Positions 1 through 17,444 of a DNA stretch of 64,000 nt are shown one piece after another (within the stretch, counting starts at the first letter, position 1; the number at the start of each line of letters is the position of its first letter). This stretch comes from Flaccisagitta enflata (taxonomy: Eukaryota; Chaetognatha; Sagittoidea; Aphragmophora): contig OZ231127.1 of assembly GCA_965153355.1 (NCBI GenBank), positions 80,228,001 to 80,292,000 of the forward strand, written 5' to 3'. Both the position numbers and the translations under genes were made by a program. The notes below the pieces were generated by a model. That model was not told where the DNA came from. It made no database searches and was given only the letters and a program-made list of their open reading frames with translations.

Positions 1-622
1 AGTTCATGTTCCATGGAGCTCGCATGATAAATACAGTGTTGGAAATGACTACCTTGACTCCTTGCACGCCCAAGCTATGACAAGCACATGAAAACGTTCT
101 AGTACAAAGAATTTTTGTTATTTATACCTTTTATCATCTCGAAACATATTTTTTTCAGAAAAAAATTGTTCAATAAATTTCTTAGTTGTTTAAGCTTTAA
201 ACAAAAGGTTGTTGTGGCCTAACTACTATCTTCGCCGAAGGAAACGCAGCAGTCGCTTTAATCAATAGAGCGCCTTTGCAAAGTCAGAATCAATTGAAAT
301 TCATGACAGAAAAAAACTAAAGCAAACAATCTATCTAACCCTGCAATTTGCATCTCACTAAGTCTAATGGTTTACAAATGAAAGTAGACAAAAGAAAAAG
401 TGTCATTTCAGAAAAGTGATGAATAATGTCCCCGTGAAATAGCTCATGTTTTGTAGGTCATAACTCACTAATTTTTGAACGGATTTACAAAAAATTGGTG
501 ACAGTTGGAAAGTTCTTGAAAAGATCTTTAAAATGGGACCAACCTGGCATTTCTAGCTTAGTTCGTATAAAAGTTACAAGCAAAACAAGGTTGATTGTCC
601 AAGATATGGGTCTGAATTAAAT

Positions 623-745
623 CGCTGGAATGGTTGGAGAGCGATCATTTCCGAAAACCTGCAGCAGCTCGACCAATCCATGCCACGGCAAATGCAAGCC
701 ATCGTTGATGCTGGGGGAACCAACACTTGTCATTATAATACCTAA
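623..745 (+). pseudogene. Tc1/mariner-type transposase C-terminal remnant
   Basis: A 40-codon open stretch ends at a TAA and reads like the C-terminus of Tc1/mariner transposases: a Trp-rich start, then LDQSMPRQMQAIVDAGG and an Asn-Thr. In that family the last residues are typically SMPRR..AV...GG.TRY. The DDE catalytic domain is not visible upstream, so this is a fragment. The rest of 1-620 shows no gene. Confidence 0.45.
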
Positions 746-985
746 AAACCTAATGACCAAAAATGACCTAAAATAACTTAAAATGACTTGGAATAACTTA
801 AAATGACTTAGAATGACTCAAAATGACTTAGAATAACTGTTAATGACTAAAAAAGACCTAAAATTACCTAAGAGTTGACGTTATATTATAAAAAAAAGAA
901 AAGTGTGACGGACCGACGGACGGGCGGACCGACAAACCGACGGACGGACAAAGCGGGGTGTAGAGTCGCGTGCACGCGACTAAAA
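745..985 (+). mobile_element. family A dispersed element
   Basis: A degenerate AATGACTTAAA-type tract is followed by a GGACGGACC-rich tract and a palindromic end (AGTCGCGTGCACGCGACT) followed by AAAA. The same arrangement recurs more than a dozen times in the window in both orientations. Confidence 0.65.
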
Positions 986-1020
986 AGGTGTTTTCTTATC
1001 TCAGTCAGTTTGCTACTTTC

Positions 1021-1083
1021 ATTTTAATCTCTGTCTCTGTCTCTGTCTCTGTCTCTGTCTCTGTCTCTCTCTCTGTCTCTCTG

Positions 1084-1116
<33 letters not shown>
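1021..1116 (+). repeat. (CTGTCT)n/(CT)n microsatellite
   Basis: Simple CTGTCT and CT repeats. An open frame across them is low-complexity. Confidence 0.9.
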
Positions 1117-1546
1117 TGTACTTCTTCTGTCTTTCATTATTGGAGTTCATCTTTTTTTCTTAACAGAATTGACAGTATTGACACGCTCAATGAATACAAA
1201 TAGTGAGGGAAAACATAATATCATGAATTAAAGACTTTGTTGCTATTTCTCAAGCTAGAAAAAACAAAAACTAGCTGAGTAAAACTGGTATAAGACACTA
1301 CTTCCTTGTCACCATGGTAACTGTAGAACAAGGGATTTAGATAATATCGATTTTTTTCCCTGCAAATTTCTATGATTAACATGCGCACTTTCTTGAATAT
1401 GATAGCAATTTCAGCTTAGTAGAGGGCAGTTGGGGAAGGGAGATAAAAACGGTGAAAAACCGAAAATCCAAATCACTGAATCAGTGAAAATTGGCATTTA
1501 CTCCACCGTTTTTTCCGTTGGTGAATCACCGAATCTCAAGCCTAAT

Positions 1547-1584
1547 ATATATTTTATATATATATATATATATATAAGCTAATG

Positions 1585-1617
<33 letters not shown>
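1547..1617. repeat. (AT)n microsatellite
   Basis: Two AT-dinucleotide runs separated by a short spacer. The surrounding 1200-1900 holds no recognisable gene. Confidence 0.85.
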
Positions 1618-1620
<3 letters not shown>

Positions 1621-1898
1621 CAAAATAAGATGTGTCAGTGACATGAAGCTAGTTTATAATTGAGATGTGCTGACTAGTTTTTTCGTTTGATGAAGAAAAC
1701 ATGGATTGTGTGTGTCAAAATATTTTCGCCACAAAGGTTCTTCAGTGACAATACACTAAGACAACAATAAGAAAAAAAGTAAAGATTAGTAATTGAGTCG
1801 GGTATGAATCAAAATTAGACAATTTCAGTCAAATATAAGTCGAGGTTGAGACAAATATTGATCGAAATTTGAAAATAATCGAAATTAGATCGAAATTG

Positions 1899-2375
<477 letters not shown>

Positions 2376-2877
2376 TTGCGTTTGGATGAAACAATCATCA
2401 ATCGTTACGCGCGGTTCCGTTGTTAGTACTTTTTTTTTCTTCCTAGGCGGAACTGGGTCCATGATCGATCATGATGGTGATGATGGTGACGAGGATAATG
2501 ATGTGGTTCTCATTTTGTTGAATTACCTTTGGTGTTAATGCAAGACAAGAGGACCTCTTTAACCCTCAGCAGTCTACTCTGATTGGATGTTAGCTCACTA
2601 ACAATTGATGCCGATAAACGATGTTAATCTGCGGCAGTTTTGACAATTATGACATGTGGCGCTAAAACTGTTATGTCAAGAGAAAATTTGTAAAGGCATT
2701 TGGAATAAATTGACTCAAGGAACAGACAATAATTTGAAGGTACATGGTATGTATTCCTATGCTATTTGAGTCATCATTTTAATTTGGGGTGATTAAAAAG
2801 ATTTACCAATAAAGGCGGCTAATCGCCAACCGGAAAAAAGACGAAAGTGGGAGTCTTGTTTTTCAGTGCATGTTCTT

Positions 2878-2888
2878 CTGTGTGTGCA

Positions 2889-2968
<80 letters not shown>

Positions 2969-2969
2969 T

Positions 2970-3005
<36 letters not shown>
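2878..3005. repeat. (GT)n(TC)n microsatellite
   Basis: GT repeats pass directly into TC repeats. The flank resembles the one at 40660-40735 (shared words such as AGCTAGCGTCATAAAAG downstream), so the microsatellite belongs to a dispersed unit. Between here and 3727 I see no gene. Confidence 0.9.
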
Positions 3006-3007
<2 letters not shown>

Positions 3008-3727
3008 CTCAGGCAGAGTATAATGCTAAAGCTAGCGTCATAAAAGCCAATTTGCGTAACATCTTGATTATTCTCTCTTGTTACATTGGTCCAGAAATTG
3101 GGATCAATGAAAAATATCGATCTATGCAAAAATGCGAAAAAATAAAAAAAGATTCATAAATTCATAATGCAAAAACTAATGATTGTAGAGACTTCTGGTT
3201 GGCGCCATTTGAAAGAGAAGAATTAGCTCTTTCTTAACTATGAAGATCAAACGATGTATACTCCCGCTCGGGAAATGGCCCAATTTTCTAAAATTCCCCG
3301 AAAATGAAAATAGGAAAACTTTGTTTCTACCCCATGTTTCAAAAAGTCAGATTAATAATTCTACTTTTTTCCAACAACCAGAAGATATCCACATGCATGA
3401 TAACATCAGATTAATTCAGAAAAGAAAAAAGTCATTAAAAAAACTTATAGAACAAGAAACTTACATCAAATTGGTTTTTGTGGAGAAAATATGCGCGGTT
3501 TTCAGACACAAAAAAAGATGATGTTCATGATGAAGTAAGCAATTCCGAATCGATATTTTGTGATTCATGTCTCTCTCACCAATTTCTTTGCCACTTGTTT
3601 TTCTCAGTCCCAACAGAGTTCTACGTTACTTAGCTGCACGTATCCATAACGAGCTTTCTTTTCCATCCAAACTGCGAGAAAAAAAAACCAAAGGAGCTAG
3701 GACGGCCATCATACAACTTCTACCATT

Positions 3728-4383
3728 ATGGACATGTCGGACGGCACTACCCGCCAGAACACGTAATGAGTTGAGGTAGAATGATCGTCTCTGACCATGA
3801 TAGTTTTTGGGTCATTGTGGTGTGTAAAATATAAATCTAAAAGAATCTAAATCACTTTTAGGGTGCTTTTAGAAAAATATACAAAAATGGTGTAAATTCA
3901 GTACATTTCTCTTCATAACTCTTCGTGGTGATCTTTATTGGTATTTATCTCTGCAGATTTGGATTCGGGGGGTGCTTTGCGGTTCATTTGATACGTCACA
4001 CTATGTACTTCTGAAAAAAAAATAAAAAATAAATTTTCTCATCATATTGCAATATAATATATTTATTCTTAATGATTTAATGAAAAAAAATTTTATTTCT
4101 TCTTTAGAAGTATATAGTGTGACATGTCAAACAAACCGCAAACCACCCACTGAGTCTGTATCCGAAGTCAGAAATACTGAAATAAATCATCATAAAAAGT
4201 TATGACAGAAAATGTACTAAATTTATACTATTTTTTATATATTTAAAAAAGCGCCCCAAAAATGATTTAGTTTTTTTCAGATTTGTATTATACACGCCAC
4301 AAGGACTCAAAACCTATCAGAGTTATAGACGATCATTCTAGGTCAACTCATTCCATATTCTGGCGGACAGTGACGGACATCTT
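3728..4383. mobile_element. family C foldback element (long inverted repeat)
   Basis: Two arms of about 300 bp are inverted copies. The left arm holds GTCACACTATGTACTTCTG and the right arm AGAAGTATATAGTGTGAC, and the outer ends also pair (GGACATGTCGGACGGCA with the reverse of TGACGGACATCTT). No coding sequence. Related copies lie at 8717-9138, 31060-31640 and 55661-56284. It lies just beyond the 3' end of the discoidin-like gene. Confidence 0.8.
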
Positions 4384-4467
4384 AAAAATTACTAACTTTA
4401 GAAGATTGAGCTATTGAGAAAGAATTAAAAGAACAGGACAAGTCAGGTTGATGTAGCTTTTTGTAGC

Positions 4468-4473
4468 TTTATT
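4468..4473 (-). promoter_or_regulatory. polyadenylation signal AATAAA
   Basis: AATAAA on the minus strand lies about 72 nt after the stop codon of the discoidin-like gene, a usual 3' UTR distance. Confidence 0.6.
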
Positions 4474-4544
4474 AATTGAAGAGTGACATCCTCCCAAAGT
4501 CGATGCTTCTTTTCAGCTGTCCGTTTATACAGGGCCACGATTGT

Positions 4545-9614
<5,070 letters not shown>

Positions 9615-9624
9615 TGTGCCACTT

Positions 9625-9890
9625 GTTATATTGTGCCGTTTGTTGGATTGCGCCACTTGTTGGATTGTGCCACTTGTTGGATTGTGACACTTGTTCGATT
9701 GTACCACTTGTTCGATTGTGCCTTCCATTGGATTTTGTGCCATTCATCGGATTTTGTGCCATTCATTAGAATTTGTACTATTCATTGGAGTTTGTGCCAA
9801 TCATTGGAGTTTGAGCCATTCATTGGATTTTGTGCCATTCATTTGATTTTGTACCATTCATTGGAGTTAGTGCCATTCATTGAATTTTCC
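9625..9890. repeat. about 18-21 bp minisatellite at the discoidin-like gene start
   Basis: Degenerate copies of TTGGATTGTGCCACTTG, passing into TTCATTGGATTTTGTGCCA, about 13 in all. It begins about 10 bp upstream of the proposed start codon, so it occupies the 5' UTR or promoter. Confidence 0.8.
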
Positions 9891-10121
9891 AATGAATGCA
9901 GAATTCTGTTTTGAATGTTTAAAACACAGTCACTTTCGAAAAGATTCCGAGTTCGAGAAAGACGATATGATAATATCATTTTTATGAATATATATAAAAG
10001 TAATATGATAGATATAAAAAGAATCTATTTGTTGACTCCACTCGTGTAAAATAGACCATATATTTTGTTGGAGTGAAAAAGTGACTAAATTTCGACTTTG
10101 AAATTTGAGATAGTTACAGTG

Positions 10122-10256
10122 GAAACAAGGCCGGATACACGGCAATCCAGTCGCGGACGGGTGGGCAGGAGCGGAAAACAGAAATGTTACGTTACGTTAC
10201 CGACCGACCGACCGACCGACCTGGCAAGATCTAGAGTCGCGTGTCCGCGACTAAAA
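10122..10256 (+). mobile_element. family A, short subtype
   Basis: Begins AACAAGGCCGGATACACGG, carries a GACCGACC tract and ends GAGTCGCGTGTCCGCGACTA followed by AAAA. Confidence 0.6.
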
Positions 10257-10311
10257 AAATTAAAAACGGTTTTTGGCTTTAGTTCTGCCTGGCTGCGAAT
10301 TAATGTTTTCG

Positions 10312-10830
10312 ATTTTTAGTCGCGTGAACGCGACTCTAGAAGCTGCTATGTCGGTCGGTCGGTCTGTCGGTCTGTTGGTCGGTCGGTCCGTAACTTTTTT
10401 GAAATATAGGCTTTATAGTCGTTTTAAAGGTTATTGAAGGTTATTAAAGGTGATCATAGGTAATTTTTAGTAATTACAGGTAATTTTTGCTAATTTTAGG
10501 TAATTATAGGTAAATATAGGTATTTTAGTAATCTGTATCATATAAGTCAGAAAAGTTGTCTCGGACTATAAATTGAGGTAATTGTAGGAAATATAGGAAA
10601 TAATGGGTAATTATAGGTGACTATAGATAAGTTATGGTAGTTTAATGTAATTGTAGGTAATTATAGGTATTTACAGGTAGTTGTAGGTAAATGTGGGTAA
10701 TTATAGGAAGATATAGGTACTTAGTTATCTTTATTATCTTTATTACCTTAATTACCTTAATTACCATAATTACCTTAATTACCTTTATTACCCTTATTAC
10801 CACGCGACTAAGGTTTGTTGACCTTGTTAA
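10312..10830 (-). mobile_element. family A, TAATTAC subtype
   Basis: Starts TAGTCGCGTGAACGCGACTC, then a GGTCGGTC tract, a long TAGGTAATTA-type repeat, and ends CCACGCGACTAAGG...GACCTTGTT. An inverted relative lies at 30484-30836 and shares both ends. Confidence 0.65.
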
Positions 10831-11444
10831 AGTTGAAGCACAAAATGCAAACATGAAAAAATGGAGAGATTTTGCAAGTCTGATCAATAATCTCAACAAA
10901 CTTTAGACTGGTTGGAAATATGATGTATAGAATACATAGATTTAAAAACTAGAAATCTGGAAAATATTTTTTTTAATGATTTTTTTCTGGTCAGCGATAG
11001 CTGCCATTACTGGTATAAAACAAAGCTCAGTGCAGTGGGTCTAACAGCTGCAGTTTCAAGAAAAACCTGATGAGCCGATGGACCGACAATATTATTTTGA
11101 AACCTTTTGACTAGTTTAAAGTTAGCGGTGGAGATCCAGAGCAGTGCAAAGCAGTATGGAAGCTACTTAAGTGATGGAAAATCATTAGCGCTGTTTTCGC
11201 AAGAGAATCACTTTGTTTGATCGTAATGGTTTCTATAACTTGCTACCTTCATTTACTCAACACTGTAGGGCCAAAATTTAGACGCTAATTAGTGTTTTTA
11301 ATTTGCTTCAAGATTTAGTAACTTAATTTTTCGGACAATTTTAACGGTTTAAAGAAGATTAGTCAAATGACGTTCCGGCTTTTTTTCAGGTTTTCCAGGA
11401 AAGTCAGATTTGTATTTAAGCGTCTATGTGACGCACAGATGATT

Positions 11445-11668
11445 TTTAGTCGCGTGAACGCGACTCTACACCCTGCTTTGTCCGTCCGTCGGTTGGTCGG
11501 TCAGTCGGTTGGTTGGTTGGTCGGTCGGTCCCCATTTTACTTCTTTTATCAATTTTATTTCTTCAAGTCATTTTAAGTCATTTTAGGGTATACTCAGTTA
11601 TTCTAAGTCATTTTAAGTCAGTCTGTAAGTCTCGCACGCGACTTATAGGTGTTGGCCTTGTTTTTCTT
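11445..11668 (-). mobile_element. family A element
   Basis: TAGTCGCGTGAACGCGACTC, GGTCGG tract, AAGTCATTTT repeats and end CGCACGCGACTTATAGG followed by GGCCTTGTTTT. Confidence 0.65.
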
Positions 11669-11953
11669 AATGCGTGTTTTATCTTCTGATAATCACGTAA
11701 AAAAAACTCGGCATGACGAAGTTACATGTATACTCTTTTTTTAACGAGCTTACCCGTAGCGTTTCAGTTTCATCGTTCGAAATCTGTGATATTTAATCCT
11801 AACATGCCTGTCTCTCTCTTCTTCTTGTCAAAGCCCCTCAGTGACCAGCAGAGAGCAAAACTAACGTTAGAGCAAAACTAACGTTAGAGTAAATCCAAAT
11901 TCGCTCATCCGAGAGTCTTCCCTTGAACAACTCGAGTTGACCTTAGCTCACTA

Positions 11954-12127
11954 CAGTGGAGCACTGCTAGAACGCACCCGCTAATAAGGCATGCCCGCCT
12001 ATAAAGTATCTAACTTAGAATACCTGTAGAAATTTTGTGGTTATTTCTTTATTGGCAATAAGGAAGCTTCACTATAAGAAATAGTTTGGCCAAGTCCTTT
12101 GGCATACGCTCTTGTGAAGCTCAACTG
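11954..12127. mobile_element. small TA-flanked MITE
   Basis: Imperfect terminal inverted repeats (CAGTGGAGCACTGCTAGAAC with GCTCTTGTGAAGCTCAACTG) flanked by TA on each side. A related copy is at 41672-41846 with the shared interior GCTAATAAGG.ATGCCC.CC. Confidence 0.55.
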
Positions 12128-12812
12128 TACTTAACTTTGTCCCTCCAACTTTCTCTCTCCTGATGAGGGAGGATAAATCAACAAGCAAAAAAAAGTTTTG
12201 TTCGAAATTTTGATTTATTGTACAATGTAACATTGATGGCGTTACCATGTAATTACTATGTACTATGTTACCATGTACTATGTAACTATGTACTATGAAA
12301 GTTGGACAACATTACTACTCAACCCTATCCTACTTAAGGATGAGAGCCTTTGGAGCTCTCACTGGTGTTTAATCTGGACCCATCACAACTATCCTTAGTA
12401 ATGCAAAACAACCAAGTCTATCATGAAATCGTTCAAAAAAAAAAGACAAAAAAAAAACCAATCAAACCTCGAATACGGGCGATACGAATTCGAACACAGA
12501 ACACATCGACTCCGGAAATGTGTGAAAAAAAAATCGTCCTGTCAAAGATGCAACTACGTCTCCGCAATGTTGGCAATAGCCGACCTAGGAGATCTACATA
12601 TTCTTTTTTTTTTTTTTTTTTTTTTAGTCGTGTGCACGCGACTCTACAACCCGCTCCGTCGGTCGGTCCGTCCGTCGGTCCGTCCGTCGGTCGGTCGGTC
12701 GGTAACACTTTGCTTTTTTTCGTCTTTTTGGGTCGTCTGGAGTTATTTTGAGTCATTTTTTTGTTGTTTTTGGGAATTATTGGTTGATTTTAGTCATTTT
12801 TGGTCATTTTTG

Positions 12813-12910
12813 GTTATTTTGGTCATTTAGGTCATTTTGGTCATTTTGGTCATTTTGGTCATTTTGGTCATTTTGGTCATTTTGGTCATTTTGGTCATTT
12901 TGGTCATTTT
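12813..12910. repeat. 10-bp TTTTGGTCAT tandem repeat
   Basis: About 10 near-perfect copies of TTTTGGTCAT. A looser version runs from 12780 to 13000 and again from 14054 to 14280. Confidence 0.85.
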
Positions 12911-13000
12911 TAGTCATTTTTGATAATTTTTGGTCATTTTTAGTCATTTTTGATCGTTTTTGGTCGTTTTTGGTCATTTTTGGACATTTTGGTCATTTTT

Positions 13001-13548
13001 GGGCAGCGGCCCCGAAGGGGCCGATGACCTATGCTTTCACATATGCAGAAATTTCTCCTCCTCCTCCGTCCGTACCCCCCCCCGCCTCATGGCCCAAACC
13101 CTGGCCTTGAGACCCAAATCCCAGCCTTGAGGCCTAAATCCTAGCCTCAAGGTCCAAATCCCAGCCTTGAGGCTCAAATCCCAGCCTTGAGGCCCAAATC
13201 CTAGCCTTGGGGCCCAAAACCTTGCCTTGAAGCCCAAAACCTAACTTTGAGGCCCAGATCCCAGCCTTGAGGCCCAAACTCAAGGCTTGAGGCTCAAATT
13301 CCAGCCTATAGGCCAAAATTCCAGCCTTGAGGCCCAAAACCCAGCCTTGAGTTAAACCCCCAGCCTAAAGGCCAAAATTCCAGCCTGGATGCCTAAATCC
13401 CAGCCTTGAGGCCCAAATCCCAACCTAAATCCCAGAAACTTACTAAGCATAGGTCATCAGCCCCTTCGGGGCCTCTGCCCCTCTAACCACCTCATACCCC
13501 CATATACTCACATAGGGGCAACGGGTACTGCTGACCATCTAACGCTTA
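13001..13548. mobile_element. family B element, unit 1
   Basis: Left end GCAGCGGCCCCGAAGGGGCC and right end GGCCCCTTCGGGGCCGC-like are inverted, and each is itself near-palindromic. The interior is a 19-20 bp minisatellite around CCTTGAGGCCCAAATCC. A tail with CATAGGGGCAACGGGTAC follows. Confidence 0.7.
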
Positions 13549-14056
13549 TGTGACCTATGCTTTCACATATGCAGAAATTTCTCCTCCTCCTCCTCCTCCT
13601 TCTCCGTCCGTACCCCCCCCCCAGCTTTGCGGCCCAAATTCTGGCTGTGAGGCCCATATTCCATTCCAGAGATCCAAATTCTAGCCTTGAGGCCCAAATT
13701 CTAGCCTTGAGGCCCAAATTCTAGCTGTGAGGCTCATGTTCCACCCCAGAGATCCAAATTCTAACCTCGAGGCCCAAATCCCAGCCTCGTGGCTCAAATG
13801 CCAGCCTTGAGGCTCAAATTCCAGCCTCAAGGCTCAAATCCAAGCGTCAAGGCTCAACTCCAAGCGTCAAGGCTCAACTCCAAGCCTCAAGGCCCCAATT
13901 CTAGCCTTGAGGCCATAATTCTAGCCTTGAGGCTCAAATAAAAACAGCATAGGTCATCGGCCCCTTCGGGGCCGCTGCCCCTCTGACCACCTCACACCTA
14001 CATACACTCACATAGGGGCAACGGGTACCGCTGACCATCTAACGCTTTTGCGACTA
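13549..14056. mobile_element. family B element, unit 2 (tandem)
   Basis: A second unit begins GACCTATGCTTTCACATATG without the outer palindrome, repeats the minisatellite interior and ends with the same palindrome and tail. Confidence 0.7.
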
Positions 14057-14280
14057 TTGGTCATTTTTGGCAATTTTTGATCATTTTTTATCATTTTTTA
14101 TCATTTTTTATCATTTTTAGTCATTTTTGGTCATTTTTGGTCACTTTGGTCATTTCGGTCAATTTCGGTCATTTTTGGTCATTTAAGGTCATTTAAGGTC
14201 ATTTTGGTCATCTTTGGTCATCTTTGGTCATATTGGTCATTTTGGTCATTTTTGGTCATTTTTGGTCATTTTTGGTTAAA

Positions 14281-14510
14281 GTCTGCTGGTTTAAGTCTGC
14301 TGGTTTAAATCTAATGGGTCAAGTCTGCTGGTTAAAGTCTGCTGGTTTAAATCTGCTGGTTTAAGTCTGCTGGTTAAAGTCTGCTGGTTTAAATCTGCTG
14401 GTTTAAGTCTGCTGGTTTAAGTCTGCTGGTTTAAATCTAATGGTTTAAGTCTGCTGGTCTAATGGTCTAAGTCTGCTGGTTTAAGTCTGCTGGTTAAAAT
14501 GATATTAAAG
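14281..14510. repeat. GTCTGCTGGTTTAA tandem repeat
   Basis: About 16 copies of a 14-bp unit with small length changes. Confidence 0.85.
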
Positions 14511-14514
14511 ATAA

Positions 14515-15260
14515 GTATGGTTTGAGTCTGGTTTAAGTCTGGTTTAAGTCTGGTTTAAGTCTGGTTTAAGTCTGGTTTAAGTATGGTTTAAGTATGGTTT
14601 AAGTATGGTTTAAGTATGGTTTAAGTATGGTTTAAGTAGGGTTTAAGTCTGGTTTAAGTCTGGTTAAAGTCTGGTTAAAGTCTGGTTAAAGTCTGGTTTA
14701 AGTCTGGTTTAAGTCTGGTTTAAGTCTGGTTTAAGTCTGGTTTAAGTCTGGTTTAAGTCTGGTTTAAGTCTGGTTTAAGTCTGGTTTAAGTCTGGTTTAA
14801 GTCTGGTTTAAGTCTGGTTTAAGTCTGGTTTAAGTCTGGTTTAAGTCTGGTTTAAGTCTGGTTTAAGTCTGGTTTAAGTCTGGTTTAAGTCTGGTTTAAG
14901 TCTGGTTTAAGTCTGGTTTACATCTGGTTTAAGTCTGGTTTAAGTCTGGTTTAAGTCTGGTTTACGACTGGTTCATGTCTGATTTATGTCTGGTTTGGGT
15001 CTGGGTTAGGTGTGGTGTATGTCTGGTTTATGTTTGATTTAGGTCTGATTTAGGTCTGGTTTCGGTCTGGTTTTGGTCTGGTTTTGGTTTGGTTTAATTC
15101 TGGTTTGAGTCTGGTTTGAGTCTGGTTTGATTCTGGTTTGAGCCTGGTTTGAGTCTGGTTTGAGTCTGGTTTGAGTCTCTTTTGAGTCTGGCTTAAATCT
15201 GGTTCATGTCTGGTTTATGTCTGGTTTGGGTCTGGTTTTAGTCTGGTTTGGGTCTGATTT
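14515..15260. repeat. 11-bp GGTTTAAGTCT satellite-like array
   Basis: About 65 copies. They are highly uniform in the middle (14640-14960) and degenerate at the right edge. Confidence 0.9.
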
Positions 15261-15546
15261 TCGATAAAAAGATACAATAAGGAGTCAGGTCAGTTCAGTT
15301 ATTTTTGTCCTGCACGCGACTTTTAGGTGTTGGCCTTGTTTTTTTTTTTCTGCAACAAGCCAGAGGCCTCTGAGCAAAAATACAGTCAGCAATGTTTAAC
15401 GATTAACGATTTCAATCAAATAGGTACAGCAAAAGGTACATATTACATGAAGCATAGAAAAATTCCGTATTCATAAATATAAATATCACGGGCGTGTTTT
15501 CAAGATGAAGTAAGTACCAAGCGTAAATTGGAAGCCAAATTATACT

Positions 15547-15836
15547 GCCATCTCAGATAGATTGAAGAAACGAGATCCAGTCAGCCGTGTCCGCATTGTA
15601 GAGTCACACTTGCACATACGAGCACACACCACATCCCACCACTCCACATTCAAAAGCCCCATAATCAGCAAGGAACCCCCCCTTGGACCCCCTCTTGAAC
15701 GCCCCCAGCGACCCAGCCCCCCTCTGACTCTCAGCCAGCCCAGCCCACTCCCTCGGGATCCTATACCCCACCGAGCCGTGGTCCCTTGATGAGAGATACA
15801 CCCCAGCCCTCGCAGACCTGGTGGAATATCCGTGGA
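15547..15836 (-). pseudogene. 5'-truncated LINE reverse-transcriptase C-terminal fragment
   Basis: The minus strand encodes HGYSTRSARAGVYLSSRDHG, then GSVGYRIPREWAGL, GSLGAFKRGSKGGFL and a Cys-rich end. This is the same tail as the larger LINE at 21357-23905 (STRDHRSIGYRVPKEW, GSLGSLKRGSRAGFL), so both belong to one family. Only the last 70 or so codons remain. Confidence 0.8.
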
Positions 15837-15840
15837 CATC

Positions 15841-15875
15841 CTCAATTCAATTCAATTCAATTCAATTCAATTCAA
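15841..15875. repeat. (TTCAA)n, about 7 copies
   Basis: Pentanucleotide repeat at the 5' truncation point of the LINE fragment. Confidence 0.85.
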
Positions 15876-16221
15876 ACCAAACAGAAAAAATCAATAATTT
15901 TAACCTGTTTGCTACAGCATCTGTAGAAAGTCGTTACTAATGCGGCTTTAATCCTAACTCTACCTTACATTGACGAATTGAAGAGATGAAGGTCTTTTTT
16001 TATTCTTTATTTTTTTTTACGATCGAGCTATTTCTAATGGAATACAAAAAACGTTGTTGGGGCACTCACAAAACTATTTGCTAACTACGGAACGAAACTG
16101 ATCGTTGTAAGTACTCGCGTCAAGACCACAGCAAAGTTATTGGCAAGCGTCGAAATATAATTTTTTCTGGTATTAAACTGTTACTTTAATATTATAAATT
16201 TTCACACATGGCAAAGGGTCA

Positions 16222-16372
16222 AAGAGCAAGACAACGATGCCTGTGATCGGAGCGAGCGAGTATAGCGCAGCGGAGCGAGTGAGTGGAGTGATGGGTGCAA
16301 GGAATCAGCGACCAAGCGACCAAGTGGCCCATTGAAAACGCGATTGTCAGGGGTAGAAACAAATCTTTCGCA
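16222..16372. mobile_element. family D fragment
   Basis: GAGCGAGTGAGTGGAGTGA, then GACCAAGTGGCCCATTGAAA and ACGCGATTGTC, as in other family D right halves. From here to 16830 I see no further recognisable feature. Confidence 0.45.
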
Positions 16373-16838
16373 GGGCCGGGTTCAACTATTATTTCAATTT
16401 TACATAAATTGCAAGCGACATGCGCTTTTCAAGTGAATCGTGCATGTTATTTGAATTGCTTTACTGTACTCATGTTTTTTTTTAATCTTATTGAATTACA
16501 GTATTGTTTACATCTATATTCATATTCGTCTTAACTCATTGAGGTTTTCGCTCGAGGCACGTGATAGAAAAAACAAGACAATCCCGTTCACATGATTTTG
16601 GTAAAACTTAGATTTGTTTGGGAGGAATCATGTTCGGAATACGGTAAGCGAAAAACTGGCGGAGGTTTGTTTCGAAATGCGAACGGGAAAAGAGACTCGA
16701 AATTGACAGATGAGTGCCAATGACAAGAAAGAGTGCCAGATGAGTGAGCTGAACCGGTGGCCGCTAATCCAAAGTCCCTCACATCCATCTGATCTTCCCA
16801 TTGTAAAAGGCTCATGCAACCCACAACTTAAAATTACT

Positions 16839-16946
16839 GTACTATGTACTATGTACTATGTACTATGTACTATGTACTGTACTATGTACTATGTACTATG
16901 TACTATGTACTATGTACTATGTACTATGTACTATGTACTATGTAAT
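16839..16946. repeat. 7-bp TACTATG tandem repeat
   Basis: About 15 copies of TACTATG with one slip. A short relative lies at 12250-12300. Confidence 0.9.
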
Positions 16947-17444
16947 TAAGTGGCTATTTTACTGTGAGTTGAGGATCCGATAGTAACGAACAATATTCAC
17001 GAAAGAAATCTGACAAAAGGAGTTAAACTCATTTAAAAGCACGTCCAAGTTTCACTGCTAAGCTGGTCCGTTGGTTAATCTGTTGATCCTTTGGCAATAT
17101 CTGTTTTTTTTTCTTGCTAGCGAGGGCCGTACATCCAGTCCTGCTTTTTTTTCTTGCTTATATTTTCTCTCTTTTGCATTTTTTGGAGTTTCTGTACGTA
17201 AGCTTGTACCTTCTATCAGGATTTCAGAGACGATCTAACGGATATGTGTTCTTGTGTATTTGTTTAATCTATTAGCGACGAGCCGAAAAACTGTCATTTT
17301 CGTGAGCCTTCAACTCGACCCGGTGGTTTTACAGCGTCTAAATATCTATAAATATTTTGTCACGATGTTAACAATCCCTATCTATATATTCCCAATTATA
17401 GTTGACCGTTGATTTCTGTCGGTGCCCAACTGGACATTGACATA

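Larger units (their letters stand above)
12622..15342 (-). mobile_element. giant family A copy with nested and expanded repeats
   Basis: The left end has TAGTCGTGTGCACGCGACTC and the GGTCGGTCC tract. The right end has TGCACGCGACTTTTAGG followed by GGCCTTGTTTT. Between them lie a TTTTGGTCA array, two tandem family B units and two expanded short-repeat arrays. No gene seen in this 2.7 kb. Confidence 0.6.
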
